A DNA stretch of 64,000 nucleotides from Pantoea endophytica (lineage in GTDB: Bacteria; Pseudomonadota; Gammaproteobacteria; Enterobacterales; Enterobacteriaceae), in assembly GCF_002858935.1 (NCBI RefSeq), contig NZ_PJRT01000007.1, positions 1 to 64,000 on the forward strand, given 5' to 3'. A program made the translations under genes and the position numbers. The notes below the pieces were generated by a model, which did not search any database, was not told the DNA's origin, and was given only the letters and a program-made list of their open reading frames with translations. The number at the start of each line of letters is the position of its first letter. Positions within the stretch are counted from its first letter, which is position 1. Shown one piece after another: positions 62,988 to 64,000 of this stretch.

Positions 62988-63263
62988 ATGCCACACTCTC
63001 CTGAAGATAAAAAGCGAGCGCTTAACAGAATTAAAAGGATACAGGGTCAATGCGAAGGCATTCAGCGATCGCTGGAAGCTGGGGTGGATTGTGCTCCTGT
63101 ATTGATGCAAATGGCTGCTGTCAGAGGCGCAATTAATGGTCTGATGACCGAGATCCTGGAAAGCTACATAAAAGAAGAGTTCGCAGGGAAGTTAACATCC
63201 GAAAGCGGTAGCGATCAGGAGATCGGTGAACTGGTTAAATTAGTTCGCTCTTATTTTAAGTAA
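62988..63263 (+). CDS. FrmR/RcnR-family (CsoR-like) transcriptional repressor
   Basis: A 91-residue four-helix repressor, MPHSPEDKKRALNRIKRIQGQ, with Cys-35 in DCAPV and Pro-2. Residue 60 is Tyr (ILESYIK), whereas E. coli FrmR and RcnR have His. Cys-35 with Pro-2 is the formaldehyde-reactive pair in FrmR. No frmA, rcnA or exporter follows within the window. It may sense formaldehyde or another electrophile; metal sensing is less likely. A terminator follows. Confidence 0.85.
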   Translation: MPHSPEDKKRALNRIKRIQGQCEGIQRSLEAGVDCAPVLMQMAAVRGAINGLMTEILESYIKEEFAGKLTSESGSDQEIGELVKLVRSYFK

Positions 63264-63297
63264 TCAGTTTGACGGTGGCTCATTTAGGGCCTTGGTG

Positions 63298-63326
63298 AAG
63301 CAGCGTTTTTTGGCGCTGCTTTTTTA
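63298..63326 (+). terminator. Intrinsic terminator after FrmR-like gene
   Basis: The stem AGCAGCG/CGCTGCT is followed by TTTTTTA, 36 bp past the stop codon. Confidence 0.85.
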
Positions 63327-63436
63327 TGTCTACAGTTAAGAAGCTCAGTCTATTAAATTATCATCGTTAAATTATTTGAACGAGCCGCCATTAATCTATG
63401 TGCTAAAGTTTGTTCAGTATTTTACGGACGATCAAT

Positions 63437-63925
63437 ATGACTATTTCAAGCAATCAGAAAACCGGCCCCAGAGCGATAAATTATTCAATTAAATCAGATG
63501 ACTGCAATAGTAGGGATCTTGTTTTGCACGCAGTTGTCAGAGACATTATAAAGTGGATTGATGGCAACCTTGATGTAAATCTTAGAGTTGATGTTATTAC
63601 CAGAAAGAGTGGATATACCCACTGGTATTTTCAACGAAGATTCAAAGAAATAACCGGAATATCAATAGCGGATTACATCCGGATTTGTCGTGTTATAAAT
63701 GCTACCAGTGCGCTAATCACTACCGACAAAAACATTATGTCGATCGCAATGGATAATGGTTTTAGTAGTCAGCAAACCTTCACGCGCGTCTATCGTCACT
63801 ACGTTAACGAACCACCAGGAAGCATCCGCAAGGCCTATTGTGGCGAACCTGCATATGTTGAAAATATGAGGTCAGAAATGTTTCAGAGCTATCCTTTCTT
63901 CCAGAGTAGAGAAACGACTCATTAA
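63437..63925 (+). CDS. SoxS/MarA-like AraC-family activator
   Basis: A 162-residue protein; start ATG 63437. The DNA-binding domain (about 35-140) contains VVRDIIKWIDGNLDVNLRV, SGYTHWYFQRRFKEITGI and MDNGFSSQQTFTRVYRHYV, very like SoxS, MarA and Rob. A short N-terminal extension and a C-terminal tail are present; there is no separate sensor domain. Members activate efflux and oxidative-stress genes by changing expression levels. Composition is AT-rich, unlike the core. It is 160 bp after the FrmR-like gene. Confidence 0.88.
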   Translation: MTISSNQKTGPRAINYSIKSDDCNSRDLVLHAVVRDIIKWIDGNLDVNLRVDVITRKSGYTHWYFQRRFKEITGISIADYIRICRVINATSALITTDKNIMSIAMDNGFSSQQTFTRVYRHYVNEPPGSIRKAYCGEPAYVENMRSEMFQSYPFFQSRETTH

Positions 63926-64000
63926 CCTTTTCTCACCTTCTTTTATGGCGATAGCTAACAGCGGTCGCCGCTCTCATTGCATCATCATAAAGCGGGCGTT

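Noticed and set aside
62782..62994. 70-codon minus-strand frame between exporter and FrmR-like gene
   Set aside because: It contains several cysteines but no family pattern I know, and it overlaps the candidate operator and the start of the repressor.
1..64000. CRISPR array or restriction/phage-defence system
   Set aside because: No regularly spaced repeats, Cas-like protein or known defence gene were seen.
52276..64000. Integrase or att duplicate for a tRNA-Phe island
   Set aside because: No tyrosine recombinase and no second copy of the tRNA 3' end were found in this window.

Overview
The window reads as chromosome of an enterobacterium of the Erwiniaceae, most likely Pantoea or a close relative. 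The core gene orders dkgA/yqhC/yghB/metC/exbB/exbD and prfC/osmY/ytjA/yjjU/yjjV/deoCABD follow the E. coli chromosome closely, coding density is high, and the core is GC-rich. The genus is an inference from gene content and from the abundant GC-rich palindromic repeats; no 16S gene is present.

Layout. (1) 0.2-5.6 kb: dkgA, divergent yqhC, yghB, metC and the Fur-box-preceded exbBD pair; yqhD, which E. coli carries beside dkgA, is absent. (2) 5.7-7.1 kb: a citrate/tricarballylate-type MFS symporter whose C-terminus is encoded by a palindromic repeat. (3) 7.1-12.4 kb: a minus-strand Csu-type chaperone-usher operon with three spore-coat-U proteins, a chaperone and an usher. (4) 12.9-17.2 kb: two tandem MHYT-GGDEF-EAL c-di-GMP proteins; a third c-di-GMP protein with four PAS domains lies at 34-37 kb. 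(5) 17.3-19.7 kb: a MocR regulator (ydcR-like), ylaC and a DUF559 gene. (6) 19.9-22.5 kb: an lfhA fragment and lafU joined head to head, which is what remains when a whole Flag-2 lateral flagellar cluster is deleted. (7) 22.8-27.4 kb: a cupin, then a four-gene operon of circularly permuted ATP-grasp, alpha-E, transglutaminase and the proteasome-like peptidase Anbu. (8) 27.5-34 kb: an orphan response regulator, a fused ornithine-lipid-type acyltransferase and an ABC importer. (9) 37-50.6 kb: ftnA, an M20 amidohydrolase, prfC, osmY, ytjA, yjjU, yjjV, the deo operon with CRP and DeoR-like sites, and a solitary PBP2 paralogue. (10) 50.7-52.3 kb: a soluble two-PAS chemoreceptor and tRNA-Phe(GAA) with its promoter and terminator.

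From tRNA-Phe to the right edge (52.3-64 kb) the content becomes accessory and more AT-rich towards the end: three short-chain dehydrogenases, two VOC proteins, a saccharopine-dehydrogenase-like protein, TetR, AraC and LysR regulators, a cupin, a DHA2-type drug exporter, a FrmR/RcnR-family repressor and a SoxS/MarA-like activator. The same cassette, minus-strand SDR / operator palindromes / plus-strand TetR, occurs twice; the second TetR is a pseudogene. No integrase is visible, so calling this an island is an inference.

The most distinctive observations are the Flag-2 deletion scar, the duplicated SDR/TetR cassette with four matching operators, the complete Anbu peptide-modification-type operon, the two diverging MHYT c-di-GMP paralogues, and a palindromic repeat family that has entered coding sequence.
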